DNA of 64,000 bases from JANSWY01 sp965228955 (GCA_965228955.1 OZ245848.1:2356001-2420000); one strand, 5' to 3'. Counted from the stretch's first letter, positions 35,832 through 45,591 are shown. Numbers and translations are program-made. Notes: generated from the letters alone by a model not told the origin.

Positions 35832-35902
35832 GTGGGTAGAAAGCTACCAAATTTTATGAAGATCACAATTCAGAAATACATGTTGTTGTGAATTTGAGTG
35901 TG

Positions 35903-37876
35903 TTAGATTTTTGAGATTTTGCTCCATTGCAATCCATCAGGGCTAATTATATACACAAGATATATTCCGGTTTTTAAGTCATCAGTATTGATTGAAATAT
36001 TCTTTTTTACGACTGTCTGTTGTTTAAGTATCTGGCCTCCGAGAGACAACAACTGAACAATATTTCCAGGTTTAACACCATTTACGTTAATATTTGATCT
36101 GGCAGGAACAGGATAGATCTGTATACTCCCATGTCCGGATTCTTTTGAAGAAGTGACATTGCCAATTGTCACATATTGACTTCTTACTTTGCTATTAGAA
36201 TTGATGTCGTTTTTAACTGTCAGAGTCACATCAAATGTTCCTGGTTCAGAATACGTGTATGTTGGATTTTCTTCATTTGAGTCTATTGTGCCGTCACTAT
36301 CAAAATCCCATTCGTAGGTAAGGTCGTAGGAATCATCAGAAAATGTGAGGTTCTTAAAAGTCAATTCATCTCCAACAATAAATTCGCCTTCATCCATTGT
36401 AAAATTCGCACGAATAAATCCTTCCGGAAGTGTTTCCTCTATAGTAATAAACTCATTTACAGCAACATTTTGAAGGTTTGTAGTTTCTCCTGAAGGCCAT
36501 TCCACAATTATTTCATCAATAATGGAGGCATCTCCAAACCCAAAGTGTACATTAAGGCTATTCTGGCAGTTGTATGCAGACTGGCCTGATATTTCCCTCA
36601 TCTGCCACACTTCTTCCCCAAATATTGTAGCCTTTGCTCTGACTCTGGTGCCTATAGCTGCTTTATTGGTCACTGTACCTATACAATGAATATTGATCCA
36701 GTTATTTTCATTTCCTAGATTGTGATAAAGTAAGTTAGATTGAGCTTGGTTGTATGTTCTTGCAACTATAAGATCTAAAAAACCATCTTTATCATAATCG
36801 CCAAAAGCAGCACCAAATGACCAACCATCTTCACTTGTGATGTACTCGTCTTCAACAGAGGTGAATGTGCCATCACCATTATTGAGATACAAATAGTTTC
36901 GGTTTCTTACACTACTATTAAAAGATCCATTCGCTTCAAATAAGTCTAAATCTCCATCATTGTCTACATCACCCCATATTGTTCCGAAGGAAGGCTCAAA
37001 TGTATCAGTCAATCCTGAATTAGTAACCTTGGTAAATTCCTCACCATCGTTTCTATAAAGAGCATTTAATTGATTAAAGTTGCCAACATACAAATCAAAG
37101 TCCCCATCATTATCATAATCTGCCCAACTACTTCCTGTTGAGTTGTTTGCATCATTGACAATGTTGGTCCCCGCATAGTTAGCAAAAACATTGTCTGAAT
37201 TGACATATAAATTATTGGCACTGTTAGACTCATTTGATATGAACAAATCCATATCACCATCTGTATCAAAATCAATGATGTTTACACTTCTTGTGTTGTT
37301 AAAGTCTTGATTGATGTCTGATGTCATTTGAGAATATGAACCATCACCATTGCTTTCGAAGTAGAAGTTACGTGCACCTCCACTCAGTGGGCTATTTGTT
37401 ACATATAAATCTAGAAAACCATCATTATTTAAATCTCCCCAAGAGGCAGTTTCTGAAAAACCACCAAGTGCACCCGCAGTAACCGTACGAAACGTGAAGT
37501 TTTCATCCCCATCGTTTATGTAAAACAGATTTCCTTCCCCATACCAGTTTGCAACATACAAGTCCAGGTCACCATCATTATCTACATCGCCCCAAGTAGC
37601 ACCGTCAGATGGTTTTCTATCTCTGGCAATCGCACTGGTTGTATTCTGAGTAAAGTTGCTGTTTCCATCATTAATGTAAAGAAGGTTATTTTCTCCTGCC
37701 TCAAGCCCGTTGGTTATAAAAACATCTAAGTGACCATCACCATTTACATCAGCAAATGTTGCGGCTCTTGAGCTATGCTCACCTTCGGAAACAGGAGTGT
37801 TTGTGACTTTTTCAAACTGTTGACCCATAACTAGGCCCGGAATCATATAAAGTATAATGCAGTATAGCTTTCTCAT
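35903..37876 (-). CDS. VCBS/FG-GAP repeat protein with ASPIC, PKD and T9SS domains
   Basis: A 657-aa secreted protein. Signal peptide 1-18 (VMGQ). Residues ~20-385 are FG-GAP/VCBS repeats forming a beta-propeller, each with a Ca-binding-type DxDxDGDxD loop (DVNGDGHLDVFI, DVDNDGDLDLYV, DYDKDGFLDLIV). They are followed by an ASPIC/UnbV domain (~390-480: NNWINIHCIG, GTRVRAKATI, HFGFGD), a PKD domain (~495-565: YEWDFDSDGTIDSN, YSEPGTFDVTLTVKN) and a type A T9SS sorting domain (~580-657: IYPVPARSNINV, GIYLVYII). It should be displayed or released at the surface. The function of ASPIC propeller proteins is unclear; adhesion or glycan binding is likely. Confidence 0.92.
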   Translation of the reverse strand: MRKLYCIILYMIPGLVMGQQFEKVTNTPVSEGEHSSRAATFADVNGDGHLDVFITNGLEAGENNLLYINDGNSNFTQNTTSAIARDRKPSDGATWGDVDNDGDLDLYVANWYGEGNLFYINDGDENFTFRTVTAGALGGFSETASWGDLNNDGFLDLYVTNSPLSGGARNFYFESNGDGSYSQMTSDINQDFNNTRSVNIIDFDTDGDMDLFISNESNSANNLYVNSDNVFANYAGTNIVNDANNSTGSSWADYDNDGDFDLYVGNFNQLNALYRNDGEEFTKVTNSGLTDTFEPSFGTIWGDVDNDGDLDLFEANGSFNSSVRNRNYLYLNNGDGTFTSVEDEYITSEDGWSFGAAFGDYDKDGFLDLIVARTYNQAQSNLLYHNLGNENNWINIHCIGTVTNKAAIGTRVRAKATIFGEEVWQMREISGQSAYNCQNSLNVHFGFGDASIIDEIIVEWPSGETTNLQNVAVNEFITIEETLPEGFIRANFTMDEGEFIVGDELTFKNLTFSDDSYDLTYEWDFDSDGTIDSNEENPTYTYSEPGTFDVTLTVKNDINSNSKVRSQYVTIGNVTSSKESGHGSIQIYPVPARSNINVNGVKPGNIVQLLSLGGQILKQQTVVKKNISINTDDLKTGIYLVYIISPDGLQWSKISKI

Positions 37877-38138
37877 TGAATTAATTGTTTGACTTTACTC
37901 TTGAACCATCGTTTTTAAACTTCACCCATGATGGTTGGAGTGATAAGCATTAGGTTAGGAGTCAAGTGACGTATTGTGGGAGTGAGAGAACTTCTCAAAA
38001 TATACCTCAAAGTAGTGCACACTATTGTTCTATAATGAACAAATTTTGAATTGTCATTTTGCGTAAGAGGTTGATAGACAGAAAGATGTGTGTAATGGAA
38101 TGGTTTTTGAAGTTACTTGATTATCAAAAAATCACTAT

Positions 38139-40583
38139 ATGCTTCGAAATTACTTTAAGACTGCTTTGAGGAGTATGCTCCGTAACAGAACATTCAGTGC
38201 CATCACAATCTTTGGACTTGCTGGGGGGTTGACTTGTGCTATGCTTATTCTCACGTTTGTTTCAGATGAATTGAGCTATGATAAATTTCATAGTAACAAG
38301 GAGAATATATATCGATTAAGATACAAGATTAGTGATTTCGATATTGCAAGAGTACCACCGGTTTTTAAGAAGAATCTTGATTCATTTTTTCCGGAAATCG
38401 AGGCGTCTTCAAGGCTATTTTCAAGAGGAGTTAGTATCAAGGTGCCTTCTGGAAATGGGAGAGAAGAGAAAAGATTTGAAGAATCAAATGTGAATTTCGC
38501 AGACAAGGAGATTGTGCAAATATTTGATTTTGAAGTTGTGGAAGGGGATTTGTCAGGTGCACTGGAAAAACCTTTCACGGTTGTATTAAATGAGGAAACT
38601 GCAAAGAAGTATTTTGGTGACGAAGGTGCCGTAGGTAAGACACTTATCATGGAAGGTACTCAATCATTCATAGTAAGCGCGGTTGTAAAAGACTTTCCTT
38701 CAAACTCACATACACATTTTGACATGCTGTTGCCGTATGACAATATGTATGACCTGGAACCAGAATCCTTGAGAGAACCTATTCGCAACAACTTTGAACA
38801 GAACTGGATGGTATCGCATTCTCCAACCTATGTTCTGCTAAAAGAGGGATCAAACGCGCAGGCAGTGAATTCTAGATTTGAAGACTTCATAAAAGAAAAA
38901 ATACCTGAAGCTCAACAGAAAGGACAATCATTTGAGCTGCAACCTCTTCTGGATATCCATTTAAATGACGATGTAATGGCTCAATCTGAACCACCTGGAA
39001 GTATTGATTTTATCTACATCTTCATTGCTGTTGGACTACTTACTTTAGTTATTGCCTGTATCAATTTTGTTAACCTATCTACGGCAAAATCTTTAGACAG
39101 AGAAAAAGAAATTGGAATGAGAAAGGTAATGGGAGCAGGGAAGTCAAGCTTGATCAGTCAGTTTTTGGGAGAATCATTTTTAACTACGCTTATTGCTGCT
39201 GTGCTCTCTGTTTGGTTCACTATGCTTTTATTGCCACAACTTAATGTATTGACTGGAAAAGAACTAGAGATAACAGTCTTGAATAGCCCTATGGTTGTAT
39301 TTGGCTTTTTGGGCATGGTATTGCTGACAAGCTTCCTGGCCGGACTTTATCCTTCATTTTTTGTTGCAAGATTTCAGGCTTTGAGAAACTTAAAAGGACT
39401 TGCAAAAAGTGGTAAGGACAATTTGTCATTTAGAAAGACTTTAATAGTTGTGCAGTTTGTAATATCTATTGTGCTTGTTTCCAGCACTTTGATAGTTTTT
39501 GATCAGTTGGATTTATTAAGAAATAATCCTCTTGGATTCAATAAAGATCACCTAATAACTGTTCCAATTCAGAGTAATAATTTTAATTCAGTTTTTGGTG
39601 GTACTGATGAAGCCAAAGAGAAGAAATTAAAGGCATTTGAAGACGAGATTGCCTCTATTCCTGGAGTATTGAATAGTACTTTATCGAGTGTTCCTCCGGG
39701 CTTTGGAATGGTGAATAGAAATATTGTTCCTGAAGGGTTTACTGCGGAAGATAATATGCTTTCACCTGTAATGTCTGTGGACTTTGATTTTATTGATACA
39801 TACGGAATTCAAATTATTGAAGGGAGGGATTTTTCAAGAGATTTCGGAACTGATAGAGACGAGGCTTTTATTATAAATGAGAGAGCCGTTAAGGACTTTA
39901 ACTTTGGCTCAATACAAGAAGCAATAGGAAAATCAATAAACCTGGAAGGAAAGAAGGGAAAAGTAGTTGGGATTGCTAAGGACTTTAATTTTCTGGCATT
40001 GTCGCAAGAGATGAGGTCTCTTATTATGGAAGTTTCTCCATCCCAATTTACAACATATTCTATCAAGCTGACCAATCAAAATATTCCTAGTACCTTAGAA
40101 GCGATTGAAGCAAAATGGAACGCAATATTTCCAAACGAAACTTTCTCCCATACTTTTCTTGATGAATCTCTGGCTCAAACCTATCAGAGCCAGGAGAATT
40201 TTGGTAAGCTGATTGGATATTTTGCGATTTTAGCCATTTTCATTTCCTGTTTGGGTTCATATGGCTTGATTATGTTTATTGCTTCTCAAAAGAAGAAAGA
40301 GGTAGGGGTAAGAAAAGTATTAGGCGCATCTATTACTCAAGTAGTTGTGCTACTTTCTAGACGCTTTATCGTTCTTGTGGTGATTGCAATTGTAATAGCT
40401 ATTCCAATTACTGTCATAGCAGCAAACCAATGGTTGGAAGATTTTCATTATCGTATCACTATTTCCCCTTTTAGTTTACTCATAGCTTCATTTGCAACGA
40501 TATTATTGGTATTGCTTACTGTAAGTCTTCAATCATTTAGAGCTGCAACAATGAACCCAGCAAGTGCTCTAAGAAGCGAATAA
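38139..40583 (+). CDS. FtsX/MacB-type ABC permease
   Basis: An 814-aa inner-membrane permease with the duplicated layout common in Bacteroidota: TM1 (~20-42), a MacB periplasmic core domain, an FtsX module (~285-410, with INFVNLSTAKSLDREKEIGM and RKVMGAGKSSLI), a further TM and second periplasmic domain, and a C-terminal FtsX module (~690-805, KKKEVGVRKVLGASITQVV). No ATPase or membrane-fusion gene is next to it, so it must borrow an ATPase or work as a mechanotransmission subunit. Unlike the PadR-linked permeases in this window it has no cytoplasmic prefix domain. A small palindrome, TTGTTC-TATAAT-GAACAA, lies upstream at 38025-38042. Confidence 0.93.
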   Translation: MLRNYFKTALRSMLRNRTFSAITIFGLAGGLTCAMLILTFVSDELSYDKFHSNKENIYRLRYKISDFDIARVPPVFKKNLDSFFPEIEASSRLFSRGVSIKVPSGNGREEKRFEESNVNFADKEIVQIFDFEVVEGDLSGALEKPFTVVLNEETAKKYFGDEGAVGKTLIMEGTQSFIVSAVVKDFPSNSHTHFDMLLPYDNMYDLEPESLREPIRNNFEQNWMVSHSPTYVLLKEGSNAQAVNSRFEDFIKEKIPEAQQKGQSFELQPLLDIHLNDDVMAQSEPPGSIDFIYIFIAVGLLTLVIACINFVNLSTAKSLDREKEIGMRKVMGAGKSSLISQFLGESFLTTLIAAVLSVWFTMLLLPQLNVLTGKELEITVLNSPMVVFGFLGMVLLTSFLAGLYPSFFVARFQALRNLKGLAKSGKDNLSFRKTLIVVQFVISIVLVSSTLIVFDQLDLLRNNPLGFNKDHLITVPIQSNNFNSVFGGTDEAKEKKLKAFEDEIASIPGVLNSTLSSVPPGFGMVNRNIVPEGFTAEDNMLSPVMSVDFDFIDTYGIQIIEGRDFSRDFGTDRDEAFIINERAVKDFNFGSIQEAIGKSINLEGKKGKVVGIAKDFNFLALSQEMRSLIMEVSPSQFTTYSIKLTNQNIPSTLEAIEAKWNAIFPNETFSHTFLDESLAQTYQSQENFGKLIGYFAILAIFISCLGSYGLIMFIASQKKKEVGVRKVLGASITQVVVLLSRRFIVLVVIAIVIAIPITVIAANQWLEDFHYRITISPFSLLIASFATILLVLLTVSLQSFRAATMNPASALRSE

Positions 40584-40599
40584 TTACCATGGAAACAAT

Positions 40600-40646
40600 A
40601 AAGGCTTAGAACTGGTTTTTAACTAAAATCAATTCTAAACCTTTTT
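40600..40646 (+). terminator. Intrinsic terminator after the 814-aa permease gene
   Basis: AAAGGCTTAGAA (40600-40611) pairs with TTCTAAACCTTT (40633-40644), with one internal C-A mismatch and a 21-nt loop. T runs through 40642-40646. The position, just past the permease stop, supports a terminator and the choice of the internal ATG for the next gene. Confidence 0.6.
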
Positions 40647-40708
40647 ATTTGTCCAATATCGCCTATATTTCATGCAGGGAACCAGAAATAAACTTAACCA
40701 TAGAACAA

Positions 40709-42475
40709 ATGGGAAGATTTCTGATTTTCATGCTTTTGAATCTAATAACTACAGGCCTTCTCGCGCAAGATGATGAAGACTGGAGTACTATTCTAAATAA
40801 GAAGGAGGGGACCATAACATTTTATTGGTACCCCAATAACATTTCAATATCAAGTTCAAAGGACATTCTTGATGGAGTTGAGCATGAGCTGGCTTTGTCT
40901 TTTGTTAAGTACCTTGAGTCGAAATATAAGGTTGATCTTGAGTTAGAATGGGTAGAAACTAAAAGCTTTAACGAGGTACTGGATATTGTTAGAAATAAGA
41001 GCGGTGCATCCTTCGGCTCGTCATCTATATCAATCACTGAAGATAGAAGGCAATATTTAAATTTCACCCCACCGTATTTATCAGATATATCAGTTTTGAT
41101 ATCCAATTCTAAAATTCCTATTGCGCAGGGAGGGGAGGAGTTTAGAAAAGTCTTTCAAAATATGACCGCTGTAACTATTCCTAATACTACATATATCACA
41201 GCATTGGAGAAATTGGAGGATGATCTGGAGATCAATTTCGATTACGAATATGTTGAGAATAGCGGTCAGATTATTGAAAAGATAGAAAACCTGGAAAATG
41301 GTTTTGGCTATATCGATTTATCCAATTTTTTGGTTGCTCTGGATAATTCTTCAACGATTAGAAGACAGTTCTTTTATCCACTTAAATTAGATGGAATTGC
41401 AATGGTCTATCCTAAGAATAGTGATTGGGAAAGTCCAGTTACTGATTATTTTAGTAGTGAACAGTTTTTAGTTGATAAGGAAAGAATTGTTGTCAAGTAC
41501 CTCGGTGAAGGGGCAACCAATATAATCGATAGAATCGCTACTTCTGCTGAAATTGGTCCTTATGAAGAGATTATTATTTCCAATAGAGAAAAGGACCTAC
41601 AGTACCAGGAATTACTAGAAGCCTCAAAGCGAGAGCAGGAAAGGAGGGAGCTCACAAACATATTGATTTTGGGTATTACAATAGTGGTGATGTTGTTATT
41701 AGCTATTCTGGTAAGGTTTAGAATTAAAACAAAGGCCAATCTATTATTAACTGAGAAAAATGAAACTATCGCTGATCGAAATAAAGAACTGAAGAAATTA
41801 AATGAAGAAAAAAATGACCTAATCAATATTCTGGCTCACGACTTGAGGTCTCCATTGTCCAATATTCTCAATATCTCCTTAATGTTTAAAGAAAATCCCA
41901 ATCTCACAGAAGAGGATAAGAAAATAAATAGTTACGTCACTAAGTCTTCACAAAAAATGGCTTCAATGATTACCAAAATACTGGATGTTGATGCCATTGA
42001 ATCTGGAAAAAGAAACCTTGTGATGGAACGATTCAATCTATCTGAGGTAGTAGTAGGTGTTTTAAGGGATTATGAATCAAAAGCTAATAAGAAAGATATA
42101 AAAGTAATTCAGGATGTTGATGAAGAACTAATTGTATTTGCTGATAAGTTTTATGCCAATCAGGTAATCGACAACCTTCTCTCCAATGCGATTAAGTACA
42201 GTGAGCCCCATTCTAAAGTAACGGTGAATGCGATAGTAGAAGGTGGCGCACCCGTAGTTCATATTACTGACCAGGGCCCTGGGTTCTCTGAAGAAGATCA
42301 AAAGAATCTATTTAAGAAATTTCACAGATTAAGTGCTCAACCCACTGCTGGAGAAGAGACAGTTGGGCTGGGGTTGTCAATTGTAAAATCCTACGTAGAC
42401 ATGATTGGAGCAGATATTTCCTATGTCACTAAACAAGGTGAAGGAACTACATTTATCGTTCGTTTTCAAAGCTGA
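40709..42475 (+). CDS. Sensor histidine kinase with periplasmic solute-binding domain
   Basis: A membrane kinase of 588 aa when started at the ATG at 40709, which gives a clean signal peptide (MGRFLIFMLLNLITTGLLAQ). An in-frame TTG further upstream at 40649 lies next to the terminator and is less likely. The periplasmic part (~30-290) is a family 3 solute-binding-like domain (GTITFYWYPNN, GVEHELALSFVKYLE, SISITEDRRQYLNFTPPYLS), which binds amino acids or similar ligands in relatives. One TM helix (~318-340) and a coiled linker lead to HisKA (NILAHDLRSPLSNIL) and HATPase (DNLLSNAIKYSEP, ITDQGPGFSEED, GLGLSIVKSYVDMIG). No response regulator is adjacent, so it is an orphan kinase. Confidence 0.9.
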   Translation: MGRFLIFMLLNLITTGLLAQDDEDWSTILNKKEGTITFYWYPNNISISSSKDILDGVEHELALSFVKYLESKYKVDLELEWVETKSFNEVLDIVRNKSGASFGSSSISITEDRRQYLNFTPPYLSDISVLISNSKIPIAQGGEEFRKVFQNMTAVTIPNTTYITALEKLEDDLEINFDYEYVENSGQIIEKIENLENGFGYIDLSNFLVALDNSSTIRRQFFYPLKLDGIAMVYPKNSDWESPVTDYFSSEQFLVDKERIVVKYLGEGATNIIDRIATSAEIGPYEEIIISNREKDLQYQELLEASKREQERRELTNILILGITIVVMLLLAILVRFRIKTKANLLLTEKNETIADRNKELKKLNEEKNDLINILAHDLRSPLSNILNISLMFKENPNLTEEDKKINSYVTKSSQKMASMITKILDVDAIESGKRNLVMERFNLSEVVVGVLRDYESKANKKDIKVIQDVDEELIVFADKFYANQVIDNLLSNAIKYSEPHSKVTVNAIVEGGAPVVHITDQGPGFSEEDQKNLFKKFHRLSAQPTAGEETVGLGLSIVKSYVDMIGADISYVTKQGEGTTFIVRFQS

Positions 42476-42495
42476 ATCGTTCAAATGTTATTAAA

Positions 42496-42553
42496 ACTGC
42501 AATTGCGAATAAAATAATTTCATTATATTTACTGCAATTACGAATAATATAAT
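42496..42553 (+). promoter_or_regulatory. Direct-repeat operator and promoter of the first PadR gene
   Basis: A 23-bp direct repeat with 21 identities (core ACTGCAATTRCGAATAA) at 42496-42518 and 42531-42553, offset 35 bp. A -7-like box, TATATTTA (42524-42531, one mismatch to TAnnTTTG), lies between them, and the second repeat begins on its last base and runs into the ATG (42552). A regulator bound here would block RNA polymerase and the start codon. Autorepression by the PadR protein encoded directly downstream is the likely reading. Confidence 0.6.
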
Positions 42554-42887
42554 GAAAAAGACTAAGCTAGGTGAGTTCGAAGAATTGGTTTTGTTAACTG
42601 TAATAGTACTTAAGGAGGACGCTTATGGGGTGGAAATCAAGCGGGAACTAGAAGAGCGTTTAAAAGAAACATTAAGTGTGGGATCCATTCAGTCGGCATT
42701 AAAACGACTAGAAGAAAAGGGTTATCTAAGTTCGATCTTTGGTGAAGCCACTCAAAAAAGGGGAGGGAAGCGCAAAAGAATTTACAGTGTCACAAACACT
42801 GGTGTTCAGGTATTGCATGAAATGAAAGATGTAAGAGCCAAACTTTGGGACTCTGTGCCGACCACTGTTGTTACAACAACTAAATGA
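42552..42887 (+). CDS. PadR-family transcriptional regulator
   Basis: A 111-aa PadR-type winged-helix regulator of the short class. It begins with LGEFEELVLLTVIVLKEDAY, continues with the recognition region SVGSIQSALKRLEEKGYLSS and the wing KRGGKRKRIYSVT, and ends in a helix for dimerisation. Its stop overlaps the ATG of the permease gene by 4 bp, the usual pairing of PadR with prefix-domain permeases. The 35-bp-offset direct repeats at its promoter are probable autoregulatory sites. Ligand unknown. Confidence 0.93.
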   Translation: MKKTKLGEFEELVLLTVIVLKEDAYGVEIKRELEERLKETLSVGSIQSALKRLEEKGYLSSIFGEATQKRGGKRKRIYSVTNTGVQVLHEMKDVRAKLWDSVPTTVVTTTK

Positions 42888-45490
42888 GTAACTCAAATCA
42901 ACATATACCTCCAAAACTTCCATTGAAGCTGATGCGGCTATTTGTCAATCAAGACTATCTGGAAGAAATCGAAGGTGACATGGAGGAAATATTCAATGAA
43001 TTATTAGAAGAGCATTCACCTGGTAAAGCAAGACGAATCTATGCCAAGGAGTGCCTTCTTCTCATGCGACCTATCCTTGTCAATTTTACAAAAACTCAAA
43101 AACTCAATATATACGGAATGATTAGGTTATTTTTCAAAACAGCACAAAGAAATTTTATCAGGCATAAACTAGTCTCAATTATGAGTCTGGTTACTTTAGT
43201 GCTTGGTTCAGTATTTTATCAGGTAATTAATGCATGGTTACAGAATGAGAAGGCAATGGATCAGTTTCATTCTAATATTGATCAGATCCATATGGGTGTA
43301 GCCAGAACAAATCCTAAGGCTGATCTATCACCAATTAGTTTGCAACTATTCTTCAATCTTGACTACTCGCAGTTCCCATCTATTCAAAAGGTAAGCAAAG
43401 TACATGTTTACCGACCAGATGAAATCAAAGTCATAACTCCTGAATATGAGCACACTGGTAAGGGATTAGTAGTTGATAGCACATTCACAGAAATATTTAA
43501 TTTTGAGCTGGTTAGTGGTTCAATAAAAGGACTGCTAAATAATCCCTCGAACATTTTAGTTACACAATCTTTCGCTTACAAGTTATTTGGTAATACGGAT
43601 GCTGTAGGTCAAACTGTCAATATAAAGTGTGATCAAATAGGGACATATCAAATAGCGGGTATTCTGAAAGACATACCTTCAAGCAGCTCAATTACTTTTG
43701 ATTTTCTGTTACCAACACATTCACAGAAGTTTTGGCGAAGAATACCTCATGAAGTGTTTTTAACAGATGAACATTTTGTCAGAGAAGAGTTTAATGAAAC
43801 GATAGCTGCATTGGGAAGAAGCAACGAACGGTTTCCAGAAAGTGTACTTTCATCCTTTCCATTGAAATCAATATACTATGATCGTCCATTTGAAATAAGC
43901 TTGTTTGGTAAGTATGGTGACCGTAAGAACTTTCAGACAATGAGCATTGTCTCTTTACTCATTTTATTTATTACGGCTATCAGTTTTGTTAATCTGCAAA
44001 CTACCTTGCAGTTAAGCCTTGTGAAGAAGTTAGGCGTCAAAAAGGTAATAGGTGCTTCTAATTTTGATTTAAGTCTTGAGATTGTGGTGAGCAGGGTATT
44101 CTACTTTTTACTTGCAACAATACTTGGGTTCGGAATGTACGCTGGACTTGAGAGTTATATCCAGCAGAGCTTTGAATTTCAACTGGATTCGAATTTGCTT
44201 GAGAACGTGATAGGTATTGCTAGTGTCACCTCCATTGCTGTATTTATTTCATTGCTCATTTCGTATTTCAAGGTGTTGAAGATAAAGGGCAAGGAAGCAA
44301 TATCTGGGAAAATGAGCTTCCTGGGAGTACCAAAAATGCAGAGGGTTCTGACTACAATTCAATATGCAGTTACGGTTGTACTGTTGATTGGAAGCACAGT
44401 TATATTCTATCAATTTCAATTCATGCTTAATAAGGACACTGGTATCCGGCAGAATGGAATCATCAGTGTTGATTTCTTTGAAATGATGACTGGTTTTTCT
44501 GGAAGTGAGGAGCGACTTGAAATGGAACGTAGGTATGAACTTGTCAGGAATAAGTTGAGCGCTAATCCCGATATCGTGGAGATAAGCCAGGGTAGTATGC
44601 CAATTAATAATATTTCTAAAACCTCATGGAAACTTGTTGGAGGAACTGATGAGTATACCACAGAAAACAAGATGTATGTTGACCCTGGGTATTATAATTT
44701 ATTTGGATTGAACCTTACTGAGGGACGATTTTTCAATGATAGCCTTGACCAATCCGGAGATTTGAAAGTGGTGATTAATGAAGCCGCTAAGAAGTACTAT
44801 GGAATTGAACAAATAGAAGGATCTCAATTGATGAGTAACACAAGTGGTAGGAGGGAGTACAAATTTGATGTGATAGGTGTGGTGGAAGATTATCATTACG
44901 AACATTTATCACAAGCCGTAAAACCTCTGATTCTACAATATAGAATTTACGAAGATGAAAGTTTCTTATTGGCAGTGAATGAGATTAATAAGGCAGAGAC
45001 TATTGGTTGGTTGGAGAAACTATTCCGATCTGTAAACACTGGCGGTATATTCACATTTGAATCGATGGAGAACCTTGTAGAAGCGCAATACAAAAAAGAA
45101 GAGCTTACAGGCAAGATCTATTTAGGATTTGGTATTGTAGCATTACTTCTTTCTTCAATAGGTTTATTCACGTTTGCACTTCACGAAACAAAGAGGCGAA
45201 CCAAAGAGATTGGAATTAGAAAGGTAAATGGTGCAACCAGATTAAATGTGTTTACTTTGATGAGTGGATCCTTCATTAAAACAATTGCAATATCACTTTT
45301 GATTGGCTTTCCGGTTGGTTGGTATTTTACATCAGATTGGTTAAGCACTTTTGCCTACCGAACCAATGTTTCCTGGTGGATTTATTTAGTTGTTGGTGTC
45401 ATGGTGATGTCATGTGCTTTTATTGCAGTTTTATGGCAAACGATACGAATTTCAAAGGCGAACCCTGTGGAGAGCTTGCGGTATGAATAG
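42884..45490 (+). CDS. FtsX-type ABC permease with N-terminal prefix domain
   Basis: An 868-aa permease. Residues ~8-75 form the cytoplasmic permease prefix domain found in PadR-linked transporters (PLKLMRLFVNQDYLEEIEGD). After TM1 (~98-120) comes a MacB-type periplasmic domain, an FtsX module (~350-475; SLVKKLGVKKVIGASNFDLS), TM and second periplasmic domain, and a C-terminal FtsX module (~745-865; KRRTKEIGIRKVNGATRLNV). No ATPase gene is adjacent. It is translationally coupled to the PadR regulator (4-bp overlap) and forms a two-gene operon with it. Confidence 0.92.
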   Translation: MSNSNQHIPPKLPLKLMRLFVNQDYLEEIEGDMEEIFNELLEEHSPGKARRIYAKECLLLMRPILVNFTKTQKLNIYGMIRLFFKTAQRNFIRHKLVSIMSLVTLVLGSVFYQVINAWLQNEKAMDQFHSNIDQIHMGVARTNPKADLSPISLQLFFNLDYSQFPSIQKVSKVHVYRPDEIKVITPEYEHTGKGLVVDSTFTEIFNFELVSGSIKGLLNNPSNILVTQSFAYKLFGNTDAVGQTVNIKCDQIGTYQIAGILKDIPSSSSITFDFLLPTHSQKFWRRIPHEVFLTDEHFVREEFNETIAALGRSNERFPESVLSSFPLKSIYYDRPFEISLFGKYGDRKNFQTMSIVSLLILFITAISFVNLQTTLQLSLVKKLGVKKVIGASNFDLSLEIVVSRVFYFLLATILGFGMYAGLESYIQQSFEFQLDSNLLENVIGIASVTSIAVFISLLISYFKVLKIKGKEAISGKMSFLGVPKMQRVLTTIQYAVTVVLLIGSTVIFYQFQFMLNKDTGIRQNGIISVDFFEMMTGFSGSEERLEMERRYELVRNKLSANPDIVEISQGSMPINNISKTSWKLVGGTDEYTTENKMYVDPGYYNLFGLNLTEGRFFNDSLDQSGDLKVVINEAAKKYYGIEQIEGSQLMSNTSGRREYKFDVIGVVEDYHYEHLSQAVKPLILQYRIYEDESFLLAVNEINKAETIGWLEKLFRSVNTGGIFTFESMENLVEAQYKKEELTGKIYLGFGIVALLLSSIGLFTFALHETKRRTKEIGIRKVNGATRLNVFTLMSGSFIKTIAISLLIGFPVGWYFTSDWLSTFAYRTNVSWWIYLVVGVMVMSCAFIAVLWQTIRISKANPVESLRYE

Positions 45491-45517
45491 CCCAATACGG
45501 TATAATAATTTTATTTG

Positions 45518-45591
45518 ATCGTCCTTCTGATTTCATTAACTTTAAATAGGAACAACTAAACTGTTATGGATCAGAAGGACGATAATTTTTT
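45518..45591 (+). promoter_or_regulatory. Hairpin with T-run spanning the start of the 311-aa gene
   Basis: A perfect 14-bp inverted repeat, ATCGTCCTTCTGAT (45518-45531) and ATCAGAAGGACGAT (45570-45583), with a 38-nt loop, followed by AA and six T (45586-45591). It lies 27 bp after the permease stop and looks like a terminator, but the ATG of the next gene (45566) is in the loop and the right arm encodes its codons 2-6. Folding would end transcription or hide the start. Confidence 0.6.

Noticed and set aside
38025..38042. TTGTTC-TATAAT-GAACAA upstream of the 814-aa permease as another PadR site
   Set aside because: It shares only the GTTCTATA half with the GTTNTA-N5-TANAAC sites; the spacing is wrong and no paired site or -7 box fits.
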